A stretch of DNA of 64,000 bases, from NCBI RefSeq assembly GCF_009883635.2, contig NZ_CP026115.2, positions 4,898,001-4,962,000 of the forward strand, read 5' to 3'. Of this stretch, positions 11,356 through 20,039 are shown one piece after another. Origin of the DNA: Pseudomonas putida (GTDB lineage: Bacteria > Pseudomonadota > Gammaproteobacteria > Pseudomonadales > Pseudomonadaceae). The position numbers and the translations under genes are program-made. Under the pieces are notes generated by a model. The model had not been told where the DNA came from, searched no databases, and was given only the letters and a program-made list of their open reading frames with translations. Within the stretch, counting starts at the first letter, position 1, and the number at the start of each line of letters is the position of its first letter.

Positions 11356-12575
11356 GCCACACCCCTGCCAAACTGCTGATCGTCGACGACCTGCCGGAAA
11401 ACCTGCTGGCTCTCGCCGCGCTGATCCATGGCGAAGACCGCGAGGTGCATCAGGCGCAGTCGGCGGAAGCGGCTTTGTCGCTGTTGCTCGAGCACGAGTT
11501 CGCCTTGGCCATTCTCGACGTGCAGATGCCGGGCATGAACGGTTTCGAGCTGGCCGAGCTGATGCGCGGCACGGAAAAGACCCGCAATATCCCGATCGTC
11601 TTCGTCACCGCTGCCGGGCGTGAAATGAACTATGCCTTCAAGGGCTACGAGAGTGGCGCGGTGGACTTCCTGCACAAGCCCCTCGACACCCTGGCGGTGA
11701 AGAGCAAGGTGTCGGTGTTCGTCGACCTGTACCGTCAACGCAAGGTGCTCGACCGGCAGCTACAGGCGCTCGAGCGCAGTCGCCAGGAGCAGGAACTGCT
11801 GCTGGGCCAGTTGCAGGTGGCGCGCGGCGAGCTTGAGCATGCGGTGCGCATGCGCGACGACTTCATGTCAATCGTTGCCCACGAGGTGCGCACACCGCTT
11901 AACGGCCTGATCCTGGAAACCCAGTTGCGCAAGATGCACCTGGCCCGAGGCAACCTCGACGCGTTCAGCGCCGACAAGCTGCAGGCCATGGTCGAGCGTG
12001 ACGAGCGCCAGATCAACAGCTTGATCCGCCTGATCGAGGACATGCTCGACGTGTCGCGCATTCGCACCGGCAAGCTGTCGCTGCGGCCTAAAGCGTTCGA
12101 CCTGAGCCAGCTGGTACGCGGCCTGGTGGAAAACTTTGCGGCCCAGGCCACGGCGTTGGAGACCTCCATCGAGCTGCAGCGTTGTGAATCATTGTCTGGA
12201 GAATGGGACGAATTTCGGATTGAGCAAGTCCTGGCCAATCTGTTGTCCAATGCTTTGCGTTATGGCGAGCGACGGCCTGTGCACGTACAGCTGTTCGAGC
12301 GCGATGGCATGGCAGCGGTGCAGGTTCGGGATCACGGCATTGGCATCAGCGCCAGCAACCAGCAACGGATCTTTCAGCAATTCGAGCGTGTGGCCACCCA
12401 GCAAGCCAGCAATGGATTGGGGCTGGGCTTGTACATCTCGGAGCAGATCGTCCAGGCCCATGGTGGGCAGATTCAGGTGGAAAGCGATGTCGGCAAAGGC
12501 TCTACGTTTACCCTGCTGTTGCCGCTGGCAGGGGTGAAAGAACAAAACGATCAGGTGCGGGCAACCTCCGCGTAA
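11349..12575 (+). CDS. Hybrid response regulator/sensor histidine kinase (REC-HisKA-HATPase)
   Basis: 408 aa, soluble. The N-terminal receiver carries phospho-acceptor Asp57 in AILDVQMPGMNG; a coiled coil (about 130-165, RQRKVLDRQLQALERS) links it to HisKA with His178 in VAHEVRTPLNG and a HATPase with NLLSNALRYG, VRDHGIGIS and GLGLGLYIS boxes. The reversed REC-then-HK order suggests its kinase activity is controlled by phosphorylation from another kinase, most simply the 1155-aa hybrid two genes upstream. It starts inside the end of cheB and is followed after 44 bp by a lone receiver. Confidence 0.92.
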   Translation: MLSHTPAKLLIVDDLPENLLALAALIHGEDREVHQAQSAEAALSLLLEHEFALAILDVQMPGMNGFELAELMRGTEKTRNIPIVFVTAAGREMNYAFKGYESGAVDFLHKPLDTLAVKSKVSVFVDLYRQRKVLDRQLQALERSRQEQELLLGQLQVARGELEHAVRMRDDFMSIVAHEVRTPLNGLILETQLRKMHLARGNLDAFSADKLQAMVERDERQINSLIRLIEDMLDVSRIRTGKLSLRPKAFDLSQLVRGLVENFAAQATALETSIELQRCESLSGEWDEFRIEQVLANLLSNALRYGERRPVHVQLFERDGMAAVQVRDHGIGISASNQQRIFQQFERVATQQASNGLGLGLYISEQIVQAHGGQIQVESDVGKGSTFTLLLPLAGVKEQNDQVRATSA

Positions 12576-12619
12576 GCCTGAGGTCACATTGGCCAACGGC
12601 AAGAATTCAAGGCGTTATC

Positions 12620-12997
12620 ATGAGTGAAGATGCACAAGATGTAGTACTGGTGGTCGAGGATGAACCGGCGATTCGGATGATCCTGCGCGACTACCTGGCG
12701 GGTGAGGGCTACCACGTGCTGGTGGCCGAAGATGGTGAACAGGCCTTCGCGATTCTGGCGAGCAAGCCGCACCTGGACCTGATGGTGACCGACTTCCGTT
12801 TGCCGGGTGGTATTTCCGGGGTGGAGATCGCCGAACCTGCAGTGAAGTTGCGACCGGATTTGAAGGTGATCTTCATCAGCGGCTACCCGGCGGAGATCCT
12901 CGAATCCGGCAGCCCGATCGCGCGCAAGGCACCGATCCTGGCCAAGCCGTTCGACCTCGATACTCTGCACGAGCAGATCCAGGCCCTGCTGCGTTAA
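12620..12997 (+). CDS. Single-domain response regulator
   Basis: A 125-aa receiver with acidic residues in VVEDEPAIR, phospho-acceptor Asp58 in VTDFRLPGGISG, and Lys in LAKPFDLDTL. The insert GGISG after the Asp-Phe-Arg-Leu-Pro motif is typical of the FixJ/Sma0114-like lone receivers often paired with HWE or hybrid kinases. Last gene of the kinase-cheR-cheB-kinase unit, 44 bp downstream of the previous stop. No output domain, so it is probably the diffusible endpoint or a phosphate shuttle. A REP doublet lies directly behind it. Confidence 0.9.
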   Translation: MSEDAQDVVLVVEDEPAIRMILRDYLAGEGYHVLVAEDGEQAFAILASKPHLDLMVTDFRLPGGISGVEIAEPAVKLRPDLKVIFISGYPAEILESGSPIARKAPILAKPFDLDTLHEQIQALLR

Positions 12998-13005
12998 CCT
13001 GCAAC

Positions 13006-13083
13006 GGCCTCTTCGCGGGGCAAGCCCGCTCCTACAGGATTTGCGCGGTCCTTGTAGGAGCGGGCTTGTCCCGCGAAAGGGCC
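13006..13083. repeat. REP doublet (REPIN)
   Basis: Two inverted REP units, cttcgcggggcaagcccg and cgggcttgtcccgcgaaag, flank a short spacer between convergent genes. The same unit recurs at 36181-36273 and 39561-39638, with a degenerate form near 61.6 kb. Such doublets fold into long hairpins, can stabilise 3' ends, and are moved in trans by RAYT transposases; no RAYT gene is in this window. Confidence 0.9.
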
Positions 13084-13091
13084 TGGCCTGC

Positions 13092-13673
13092 CTATCGCAG
13101 GGTCCGCTCGATCCCACCGACCAGCAGGCTCTCCATCAACCCCAACCCCTGCTCCTCAGGCAAGCCCTTGAGCATCCCCGGCAGCTGGTTCAGCAATGTC
13201 GCCACCACATGCGCGGTTGCCACCAATGCCTCGCCCTGCAAGGTCGCCCGTGGCGCAATCAAGCGCAGCAACCCAGCCTCATAGCGCTTGCGCAGCAACC
13301 CCAGGCGCGCCTGTTGCTCCTCGCTCAAGCAGCACAGATCGCGCTCGGCCAGGCGAAACTGCATGGGCCGCTCGGCATGCAACTGCCAGTGCGCGGCAAT
13401 CAGGCAGTTCATCGCTGAAGCCCCTCGGGCCATGGCCCGGCGCCCCTGCTCCAAGGTGGCCTGCAGTTCCTCGTACAGCTCCTCGATCAGGTCGAACAGC
13501 AGGTCCTGCTTGCTGGGGAAATGGTGATAAAGCGAACCGGCGGTCAGGCCCACATGCGCCGCCAGCTCGCGCATGCTGACCTGGCCAAAGCCCTTTTCGG
13601 CGAACAGTGCCATGGCCCGGTCGCGTCGCTCTTCGAAGTTGGCACAGCGCATGGCGGCATTGACCGGGGGCAT
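13092..13673 (-). CDS. TetR/AcrR-family transcriptional regulator
   Basis: 193 aa. The N-terminal helix-turn-helix region is visible as RDRAMALFAEKGFGQVSMRELAAHVGLTAGSLYHHFPSKQDLL (residues about 17-60), the classic TetR DNA-binding pattern; the rest is an all-helical ligand/dimer domain. GAGGAG lies 8 bases before ATG 13673. It is the third gene of the thiolase/3-hydroxyacyl-CoA dehydrogenase unit, 12 bp behind the dehydrogenase stop, so it probably represses that operon in response to an acyl-CoA (inference from context). Confidence 0.9.
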   Translation of the reverse strand: MPPVNAAMRCANFEERRDRAMALFAEKGFGQVSMRELAAHVGLTAGSLYHHFPSKQDLLFDLIEELYEELQATLEQGRRAMARGASAMNCLIAAHWQLHAERPMQFRLAERDLCCLSEEQQARLGLLRKRYEAGLLRLIAPRATLQGEALVATAHVVATLLNQLPGMLKGLPEEQGLGLMESLLVGGIERTLR

Positions 13674-13685
13674 GGCGTGCGCTCC

Positions 13686-14534
13686 TCAGTAGGTGAAGAA
13701 GCCGCGGCCGGTCTTGCGCCCCAGCCATCCGGCCGCGACCATTTCCTTGAGCAGCGGGGCAGGGCGGTATTTGCTGTCATTGAAGCCTTCGTGGAAGGCC
13801 TCCATGATCGCCAGCAGGGTATCCAGGCCGATCAGGTCGGCCAGGGCCAGCGGGCCGATCGGCTGGTTGCAGCCCAGGCGCATGCCGGTGTCGATGTCCT
13901 CGGCACTGGCCAGGCCCTCCTGACGTACGAAGATCGCTTCGTTGATCATCGGCACCAGGATGCGGTTGACCACGAAGCCCGGGCGGTTGCCAGCGGTGAT
14001 CGGCGTCTTGCCAAGCTTCTCGGTGACCACGAGCGCGTGGGCGTAGGTGCTGTCGCTGGTCTGCAGGCCACGGATGATCTCGACCAGGGCCATCATCGGC
14101 ACCGGGTTGAAGAAGTGCACGCCGATGAAGCGCTCGGGGTGCTCGATGCTGGCGGCCAGCTGGGTCACCGACAGCGATGAGGTGTTGGTGGCGATCAGGC
14201 AGTCGGCGGCCACGTTGGCTGCCACCTGCTGCAGGATGCGCTGCTTGAGTTGCAGGTTCTCGGTGGCCGCCTCGATCACCAGCTGCGCGCTGCTCAGCTG
14301 GGCGTAGTCGGTGCTGGTGCGGATGCGGGTTTTCGCCGCCGCAGCACGCTCGGCGTCGAGCGTGCCCTTGCTGACCTGGCGCTCCAGGTTTTTGCTCAAG
14401 GTGGCCACGCCACGCTCCAGCGCGGCGTCGGAAACGTCCACCAGCAGGACTTGGTAGCCGGCCACCGCACACACCTGGGCGATACCGTTGCCCATGGTGC
14501 CGGCGCCGATCACGGCAATCTGTTCAATCGTCAT
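13686..14534 (-). CDS. hbd: 3-hydroxybutyryl-CoA dehydrogenase
   Basis: 282 aa, the usual size of stand-alone short-chain 3-hydroxyacyl-CoA dehydrogenases (Hbd/PaaH type). The Rossmann loop is VIGAGTMGNGIAQVCA at residues 8-23; the catalytic His lies in GVHFFNPVPMMALVEII and the Asn in the TSSLSVTQLA region. It converts 3-hydroxybutyryl-CoA to acetoacetyl-CoA with NAD. The thiolase gene lies 12 bp upstream on the same strand, giving the last two steps of short-chain beta-oxidation. I recall the KT2440 equivalents (PP_3755/PP_3754) in butanol or butyrate growth. Confidence 0.93.
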   Translation of the reverse strand: MTIEQIAVIGAGTMGNGIAQVCAVAGYQVLLVDVSDAALERGVATLSKNLERQVSKGTLDAERAAAAKTRIRTSTDYAQLSSAQLVIEAATENLQLKQRILQQVAANVAADCLIATNTSSLSVTQLAASIEHPERFIGVHFFNPVPMMALVEIIRGLQTSDSTYAHALVVTEKLGKTPITAGNRPGFVVNRILVPMINEAIFVRQEGLASAEDIDTGMRLGCNQPIGPLALADLIGLDTLLAIMEAFHEGFNDSKYRPAPLLKEMVAAGWLGRKTGRGFFTY

Positions 14535-14546
14535 GGTGCAGTTCCC

Positions 14547-15731
14547 TCAGACGCGCTCGAAGACCACGGCGATGCCCTGGCCGCCGCCGATGCACATGGT
14601 GGCCAGCGCGTAGCGGCCCTGGATGCGCTGCAGTTCGTGAATGGCCTTGGTGGCGATGATCGCCCCGGTGGCGCCGACCGGGTGGCCGAGGGAAATGCCC
14701 GAGCCGTTCGGGTTGACCTTCTCCGGGTCGAAACCGAGCTCACGGGCCACGGCGCAGGCCTGGGCGGCAAACGCTTCGTTGGACTCGATCACGTCCAGGT
14801 CGCTGACGTTCAGGCCAGCCTTTTCCAGCACCTTGCGGGTTGCCGGGATCGGGCCCAGGCCCATCAGCTCCGGTTCGACGCCGGCGTGGGCATAGGCCAC
14901 CAGGCGCGCCAGCGGCTTCAGGCCCAGGCGGCGCACGGCGTCACCGGTGGCCAGCACCAGGCCGGCGGCGCCATCGTTGATGCCGCTGGCGTTGCCGGCG
15001 GTGACGGTGCCGTCCTTCTTGAACACGGTTTTCATGCCGGCCAGCTGTTCGGCAGTCACATCGGCGCGCACATGCTCGTCGACGGCGAACTGTACGGTGC
15101 CTTTACGGGTTTTCAGCTCCAGCGGCACGATCTGGCTGTCGAAGCGGCCTTCGGCCTGGGCGCGGGCGGCGCGGCGCTGGCTGGTCAGGGCCAGTTCGTC
15201 CTGCATCTCGCGGCTGATGCCGTGTTTGGCCGCGACGTTTTCCGCAGTGATACCCATGTGGAAATGCTCAAACGGGTCCTGCAGTACGCCGACGGTGTAG
15301 TCGATGCCTTGCAGATCGCCCATGCGTGCGCCCCAGCGTGCCTGTGGCAGCAGGTACGGGCCACGGCTCATGGACTCGGCACCGGCGGCCAGGGCCACGT
15401 CGGCATCACCCAGCAGCAGGCATTGGGCGGCCGAGACGATGGCCTGCAGGCCTGAACCACACAGGCGGTTGACGTTGAAGGCCGGGGTTTCCTTGGGAAT
15501 GCCGGCGTTCATCGCCGCTACCCGCGACAGGTAGGCATCGCGTGGCTCGGTAGGGATGACAGTGGCCATCACCATGTGGCCGATCTGCTCGGCGGACACA
15601 CCCGAGCGCTCGATGGCGGCGCGGGTCACGGCGGTGGCCAGGTCGGCCAGTGGCAGGTCCTTGAGGGAACCACCGAAACCACCGATGGCGGTACGGACGG
15701 CACTGACGACGTAGATTTCTGCGCTGCTCAT
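14547..15731 (-). CDS. bktB: Acetyl-CoA acetyltransferase / beta-ketothiolase
   Basis: 394 aa. A degradative or biosynthetic type II thiolase: nucleophile Cys91 in NRLCGSGLQAIVSA, His in GISLGHPVGATGAI, and the second Cys in ATMCIGGGQG near the C terminus. It cleaves acetoacetyl-CoA or condenses acetyl-CoA. ATG 15731 has GGAG 5 bases upstream; the open frame to 15875 is an unsupported extension. First gene of the operon with hbd and tetR and divergent from the AraC gene at 15900 across a 168-bp promoter region. The BktB name follows remembered KT2440 nomenclature and is less certain than the function. Confidence 0.92.
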   Translation of the reverse strand: MSSAEIYVVSAVRTAIGGFGGSLKDLPLADLATAVTRAAIERSGVSAEQIGHMVMATVIPTEPRDAYLSRVAAMNAGIPKETPAFNVNRLCGSGLQAIVSAAQCLLLGDADVALAAGAESMSRGPYLLPQARWGARMGDLQGIDYTVGVLQDPFEHFHMGITAENVAAKHGISREMQDELALTSQRRAARAQAEGRFDSQIVPLELKTRKGTVQFAVDEHVRADVTAEQLAGMKTVFKKDGTVTAGNASGINDGAAGLVLATGDAVRRLGLKPLARLVAYAHAGVEPELMGLGPIPATRKVLEKAGLNVSDLDVIESNEAFAAQACAVARELGFDPEKVNPNGSGISLGHPVGATGAIIATKAIHELQRIQGRYALATMCIGGGQGIAVVFERV

Positions 15732-15899
15732 AGAGGCTCCGATTGCGAAGGCATGGCGGGAGCGGGCCAAGCTCTGCGAGAATGGCCGGCGATCCCGAGG
15801 TGGGTTCGAGTCTAGGCAAAGGCTCTGTTGCAGCCTATGCCGGATCTGTTCAGTCAACCTGGCTTTTTTTGCCACTCAGCATAGACAGCGAATTCCGCC

Positions 15900-16946
15900 A
15901 TGCGCGATAGCGATTCGGTCGCGGTGTACTTTCTCAATGCCATGCTGCATGCCTTGCGCGACCAGCCTGAAGTGCTGGAGGCGCGGCTGCGTGGGGTGGG
16001 CATCGACCCGGCCGTGCTCGGCCAACCCCAGGCAAGGGTGCCGGCCAAGGCCTTCGCGGGCTTGTGGCTGGAGCTGATCGAGTTGCTGGACGACGAATTC
16101 TTCCGCCTCGACAGCCATGGCATGCCGCTGGGCAGCTTTGCCCTGATCTGCCGTGGCTTGATCCAGGAACCCAATCTGGAGAAGGCCCTGCGCCAGTGCA
16201 TGGGCAGTTTCGCCCTGTTCCTGCGCGACCTGCGTGGCAGCCTCACGATACGCGGCGGGCGCGCGGTGATCAGCGTGCAGTCGGTGATCGCTGACCCGCT
16301 GACCCGGGTGTACGCCGAGGAAACCTACCTGGTGCTGATGATCGGCCTGCTGTGCTGGCTGGCCGGGCGGCGCATCTCTATCGACCGCACGGAACTGGCG
16401 GTGGCGCGCCCGGCCCAGGACGACGACCCGCTGCTGTGGGGGCCGGACCTGCGCCTGGGCAGCGGGCGCACCGAGGTCGAGTTCGACAGTGCCTGGTTGC
16501 GCCTGCCGGTGGTGCAGGACCTGGCGGGCCTGAAGACCTTCCTGCGTAGCGCGCCGCAGGGCCTGGTGATCCGTTTTCGCAATCAGAACGGGCTGGTGGC
16601 GGAGGTCTATCGGCATTTGCGCGCACGCCGCTATGGGCAATGGCCGACGCTTGCGGCCATGGCCGAGCAGCAGGGCGTCAGTGCCAGCACCTTCCGCCGC
16701 CAGCTGGAGCGCGAAGGGCGTTCGTACCAGCAGATCAAGGATGAAGTGCGCCGGGCGATGGCTTTCGAGCGCCTGCGCGAAGGCATCTTGAGCATCGCCG
16801 AAATTGCCGAGCAGGCCGGCTTCCAGGAGCCCAGTGCGTTTCACCGGGCGTTCAAGAAGTGGACCGGGCAGAGCCCGGGCAGCTATCGAGCCAGGCTGGC
16901 CGGGCTTGCACACCTCAATCCTGCAGGTCGGCAGCCAGAGCCTTGA
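15900..16946 (+). CDS. AraC-family transcriptional regulator (OruR/ArgR-like Arabinose_bd type)
   Basis: 348 aa. The N-terminal two thirds is the 'arabinose-binding-like' domain of Pseudomonas AraC regulators (LEARLRGVGIDPAVLGQPQARVP, FALICRGLIQEPNLEKAL); the C-terminal AraC double HTH reads PTLAAMAEQQGVSASTFRRQLEREGRS and SIAEIAEQAGFQEPSAFHRAFKKWTGQSPG. Divergent from the thiolase operon, which it may activate alongside the TetR encoded there. Its 3' end overlaps the convergent catalase gene by 32 bp, with no terminator between, so antisense interference between the two transcripts is possible. Confidence 0.92.
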   Translation: MRDSDSVAVYFLNAMLHALRDQPEVLEARLRGVGIDPAVLGQPQARVPAKAFAGLWLELIELLDDEFFRLDSHGMPLGSFALICRGLIQEPNLEKALRQCMGSFALFLRDLRGSLTIRGGRAVISVQSVIADPLTRVYAEETYLVLMIGLLCWLAGRRISIDRTELAVARPAQDDDPLLWGPDLRLGSGRTEVEFDSAWLRLPVVQDLAGLKTFLRSAPQGLVIRFRNQNGLVAEVYRHLRARRYGQWPTLAAMAEQQGVSASTFRRQLEREGRSYQQIKDEVRRAMAFERLREGILSIAEIAEQAGFQEPSAFHRAFKKWTGQSPGSYRARLAGLAHLNPAGRQPEP

Positions 16947-18444
16947 CCCGCTTCAAATCACCACCCGCAATTTTTGTAACCCTTGTCCCGTAATCGGCAT
17001 CGGCTTTGTACAGGAACGACAGGATGATGTGCTTGCTCTGCTCATCGGCGACGGCCAGCGACTGACCAAAGCTGCTGACCAGGTCGCGCTGCTCGCTTTT
17101 CGAATAAGCGCGGTAAAGGTCACCGGCCTGCTTGAAGTTCTGCTCCCGGGTGATGCCCCGTTGCTGGGTGGTGCCGCTCAAGGCCAGTTCACTGTAGCGT
17201 GCCGAGTCGGTGGTGCTGCGCGGCTGCAGGCGGCTGGGCTGGTAGTTGACCATGTCACGGGTGCGGTTGGGGTTGAGTGCACCATCCTGATTGCCATTGT
17301 TGACCGCCGCCCGCGGCTGGTTGATCGGCAGGCTGCCGGCGTTTGCGCCGACCCGGTACATCTGGGTGTCGGCGTAGGAGAACAGTCGGCCCTGCAGCAA
17401 GCGGTCTTCGGAGGGCTCTATTCCCTTGATCAGGTTGGACGGTGCCAGGGTGACCTGTTCGGTTTCCTGGAAGAAGTTGCCGACATTGCGCTTGAGCACC
17501 ATCTGCCCGACCAGGCGCTCGGGCACATCCGGCCAGACCTTGGTGGCGTCCAGCGGGTCGAAATCGAAGGTTGCCAGCTGCTCGGGCCGCAGTGTCTGGA
17601 TATAGAGGTCCCACTTGGGATAGTCGCCACGAGCAATGGCAGCGACCAGATCCTCGGTCATGTGACTGAAGCTTTTGCCCTGGATCTGCTCGACAGCCTT
17701 GGGGTCAAGGTTTTCCTGACCTTGCAGGCTTTTCCAGCGGAACTTTACGTAGGTGGGTTCACCGTTGGCGTTGACGAACTTGTAGGCATGCACGCTGTTG
17801 CCATCCATGTGCCGATAGCTCTTTGGCGTGCCTTCGTTGGAGTACAGCAGGGTCAGGGTGCGGGTAGCCTCCGGCATGTGCGAGAGCAGGTCGAAGCGCC
17901 GGGCGTCGTTGCCCAGGTTGGTGCGCGGGTCGGGCTTGAAGGCGTGGACCATGTCCGGGAACTTGATGGCGTCGCGGATGAAGAACGTCGGGAAGTTGTT
18001 GCCGACCAGGTCCCAATTGCCTGCCGTGGTGTAGAACCGGGTGGCGAAGCCTCGCGGGTCGCGCAGGGTTTCCGGCGAATGTCGGCCATGCACAACCGAC
18101 GAGAAGCGCACGAACACCGGGGTTTTTTCGCCGGGGGTGAACAGCGGCGCCGAGGTCAGCGCGGACAGGTCTTCGGACGCGGTGAACTCGCCATGGGCGC
18201 CGGTGCCGCGGGCGTGCACCACACGTTCGGGGATGCGTTCGCGGTCGAAGCGTTGCAGCTTCTGGATCAGCTGCACGTCCTGCAGCAAGGTCGGGCCAGC
18301 GTTGCCGGCGGTCTGGGAGTGCTGGTTGTCGCCGACGGCCGCGCCGTTGTCGCGGGTCAGGGGCATGGCCAGCAACGCAGGGCTGGCAAGCACGGTTGCG
18401 CACAGCAATGTCAACGCAGGGCAGTTGGGGCGGGTCAGAAGCAT
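16915..18444 (-). CDS. katB: Secreted/periplasmic catalase
   Basis: 509 aa, a small-subunit monofunctional haem catalase with an N-terminal signal peptide (TLLCATVLASPALLA, cleavage near 26), as in P. aeruginosa KatB. Distal His77 lies in VVHARGTGAHGEF; VRFSSV and the Asn in NNFPTFFIRDAIKFPD complete the distal pocket; the proximal Tyr is in LFSYADTQMYRVG. It decomposes hydrogen peroxide, probably in the periplasm. Convergent and overlapping with the AraC gene by 32 bp. No linked ankyrin gene (ankB), which accompanies katB in P. aeruginosa, is seen. No OxyR site was recognised upstream. Confidence 0.94.
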   Translation of the reverse strand: MLLTRPNCPALTLLCATVLASPALLAMPLTRDNGAAVGDNQHSQTAGNAGPTLLQDVQLIQKLQRFDRERIPERVVHARGTGAHGEFTASEDLSALTSAPLFTPGEKTPVFVRFSSVVHGRHSPETLRDPRGFATRFYTTAGNWDLVGNNFPTFFIRDAIKFPDMVHAFKPDPRTNLGNDARRFDLLSHMPEATRTLTLLYSNEGTPKSYRHMDGNSVHAYKFVNANGEPTYVKFRWKSLQGQENLDPKAVEQIQGKSFSHMTEDLVAAIARGDYPKWDLYIQTLRPEQLATFDFDPLDATKVWPDVPERLVGQMVLKRNVGNFFQETEQVTLAPSNLIKGIEPSEDRLLQGRLFSYADTQMYRVGANAGSLPINQPRAAVNNGNQDGALNPNRTRDMVNYQPSRLQPRSTTDSARYSELALSGTTQQRGITREQNFKQAGDLYRAYSKSEQRDLVSSFGQSLAVADEQSKHIILSFLYKADADYGTRVTKIAGGDLKRVKALAADLQD

Positions 18445-18550
18445 GACAATGGCACTCGCTTGATCAAGGGAGTGCCGATGCTAGTCATGCTAGAAGCGCC
18501 TCACAGTAAGGTTGTTCGGCTCCTGCTGTAAGACATTTCAATGCTCCGAC

Positions 18551-18917
18551 TCAGTGAATGGCCACCGGGTTGATGTTGACCTGGGTCGAGCCCTAGTACA
18601 GCGGTTGGCCTAGCACGAACAGGAGCTCGAAGGCCTTGTCCTTGCCGGTCAGTTCGAGCCAGCAGGTGTTGAACAGCACTACATCGCCTTTGCGCAGGGT
18701 GATGCCTTGTTGTTTCAGCACCGCCTTGTTGCCGTTGTAGTAGACGTTGTCGATACCGATATGGCCGATGCCGTTTAGCTGGGTGCCGACGCCAGTCCAG
18801 CCGTTGACCAGTTCGTCGTTGAAGGTGAACTTATTGCGGCCCAGGGTCTGGCCGGCCTGTTCACCAGGCTGGATGTTGTACAGGTGGAAGCTGCGGTGGC
18901 GGAAGGTTTTGCCTGCC
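18551..18917 (-). pseudogene. Decayed cyclase-family (kynurenine-formamidase-like) gene
   Basis: Conceptual translation of the reverse strand gives recognisable pieces of a metal-dependent cyclase: FRHRSFHLYNIQPGEQAGQT, then GVGTQLNGIGHIGIDNVYYNGNKA, then QQGITLRKGDVVLFNTCWLELTGKD, then FELLFVLGQPLY, a TAG, then GSTQVNINPVAIH and TGA. Compared with what I remember of intact homologues (about 300 aa), the N terminus is missing, one deletion lies near 18720 and another near 18635, and the TAG at 18593-18595 replaces a Val codon in 'QPxYVGSTQVN'. The remnant abuts the stop of the regulator gene at 18920. No longer functional. Confidence 0.8.
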
Positions 18918-18919
18918 GG

Positions 18920-19462
18920 TCAATAACCGTCGTCGTTCAGGGCCAGGCTCTGGCGCAGCTGTTCGACCATTGATACGCGCAGCGTTTCTGGCGCCTTGAC
19001 CCGGATCGAACCGGCCTGGGACAGCAGCCAGCCCATCAGCGCGCGGCTGTCTTCGACCGTGGCCGCGAGCATCGCGCCGCCATTGTCGTGGCGGGCAAGG
19101 CGCATGTCGTCGGACAGCGGCTGGTCCTCCAGGCGGCGGGCAAGGCCATCGTCGACCCAGGCGTGCAGTTCGATCTGCTGCGAAGGGGAGAGCGCATCGG
19201 GCTGCAACTGCTCGGCCTGACCGAGGCTCAGGCCCGGCTGCCAGTACCAGCCGTAGGGCATGCCCTTGCTGTTGCAGTGCAATGGGAACAGGGTTGCCAG
19301 TTCGTTGAGGTCGCGCTCGACCGTGCGCTTGCTGGTGTTGTGGCCGGCCCTGGCCAGTGCGCCCTGCAATTGCGTGGAGCTCATCCCGGGATGGCGGTCG
19401 GGCAGGAGTTTCAGGAGTTGCCATTGTCGGGCGATGGTGTGGCGGGTCGGGTGGCTGGGCAC
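18920..19462 (-). CDS. WYL-type HTH regulator, core apparently missing
   Basis: 180 aa. The N-terminal winged HTH (ARQWQLLKLLPDRHPGMSSTQLQGALARAG, then SKRTVERDLNELATLFPL) and the C-terminal WCX-like piece (IELHAWVDDGLARRLEDQPLSDDM, then ALMGWLLSQAGSIRVKAPETLR) are those of DeoR/WYL regulators, normally about 320 aa. The whole ligand-sensing WYL segment between about residues 85 and 95 is absent, as if removed in frame. It may still bind DNA and dimerise but should not sense ligand. The adjacent cyclase gene, perhaps its former target, is itself decayed. Could alternatively be classed as a pseudogene. Confidence 0.7.
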   Translation of the reverse strand: MPSHPTRHTIARQWQLLKLLPDRHPGMSSTQLQGALARAGHNTSKRTVERDLNELATLFPLHCNSKGMPYGWYWQPGLSLGQAEQLQPDALSPSQQIELHAWVDDGLARRLEDQPLSDDMRLARHDNGGAMLAATVEDSRALMGWLLSQAGSIRVKAPETLRVSMVEQLRQSLALNDDGY

Positions 19463-19587
19463 GGGATTCGTCCTTGAGTATCAAACGCGTGTGGTGCTTG
19501 ATTAGTGGCACAATGATAGCGCTCAGCATACTCCTTGAAAGGATCGGATCCAAGTTCACCCGCCAGCCGGTGTCCCTCGCCCTTGTA

Positions 19588-20025
19588 TCAAGGTGTAATG
19601 CCTTTCGGCATCGGCAGGATCTTGTAGCAAGCTTTTGCCGTGGCCACCGTCCTGTCGTCACCGTCCAGCAACATGCCTTTGGTGTAGCAATACTTGCCGC
19701 GCCGCCGATAAAGTGTGCCAATACCCTGGAGCGGGCCAGGCGAGGCGGGTAGCAGGAAGGTGGTGGACATGCGCAGGGTCACCGCCACTTCATCCTCGTC
19801 CAGCAATGCATAAATGGCGGGCCCCATGCAGTCATCGAGCATTGCGGCCAGCATGCCACCCTGGACCTTGCCGAGCGGGTTGGTGAATGACTCCGAGGCA
19901 TGAAAGCGCACCTGTATCTCGCGCTTGCGCTCCTGGTAGGTATCGACGAACCAGCCGAGCAGCGTGGTGACATTGGACAGCCTGTCTTCCGCGACCCGAC
20001 GCCAGAATGGGTTGTCTTTGTTCAT
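19588..20025 (-). CDS. PaaI-family hotdog thioesterase
   Basis: 145 aa, a single hotdog fold. NPLGKVQGGMLAAMLDDCMGPAIYAL is the PaaI/YdiI signature in which the Asp/Glu-containing helix activates water to cleave an acyl-CoA thioester; the second strand set is VAVTLRMSTTFLLPASPGPLQG. The true start is ATG 20025, with GAGGA upstream; the frame extends to 20289 only by chance. It follows a four-helix membrane protein gene by 14 bp, so the two are co-transcribed. Acyl substrate unknown. Confidence 0.88.
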   Translation of the reverse strand: MNKDNPFWRRVAEDRLSNVTTLLGWFVDTYQERKREIQVRFHASESFTNPLGKVQGGMLAAMLDDCMGPAIYALLDEDEVAVTLRMSTTFLLPASPGPLQGIGTLYRRRGKYCYTKGMLLDGDDRTVATAKACYKILPMPKGITP

Positions 20026-20039
20026 GTGTTCAGTCCTCG

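Noticed and set aside
13006..13083. REP doublets as a CRISPR-like repeat array
   Set aside because: Copies are solitary inverted pairs at separate loci, not regularly spaced direct repeats, and no cas gene is present.
18861..19721. A 286-aa reverse frame overlapping the WYL-type regulator
   Set aside because: A different frame from the motif-bearing HTH protein, low-complexity Arg/Pro-rich, and it runs across two separate genes.
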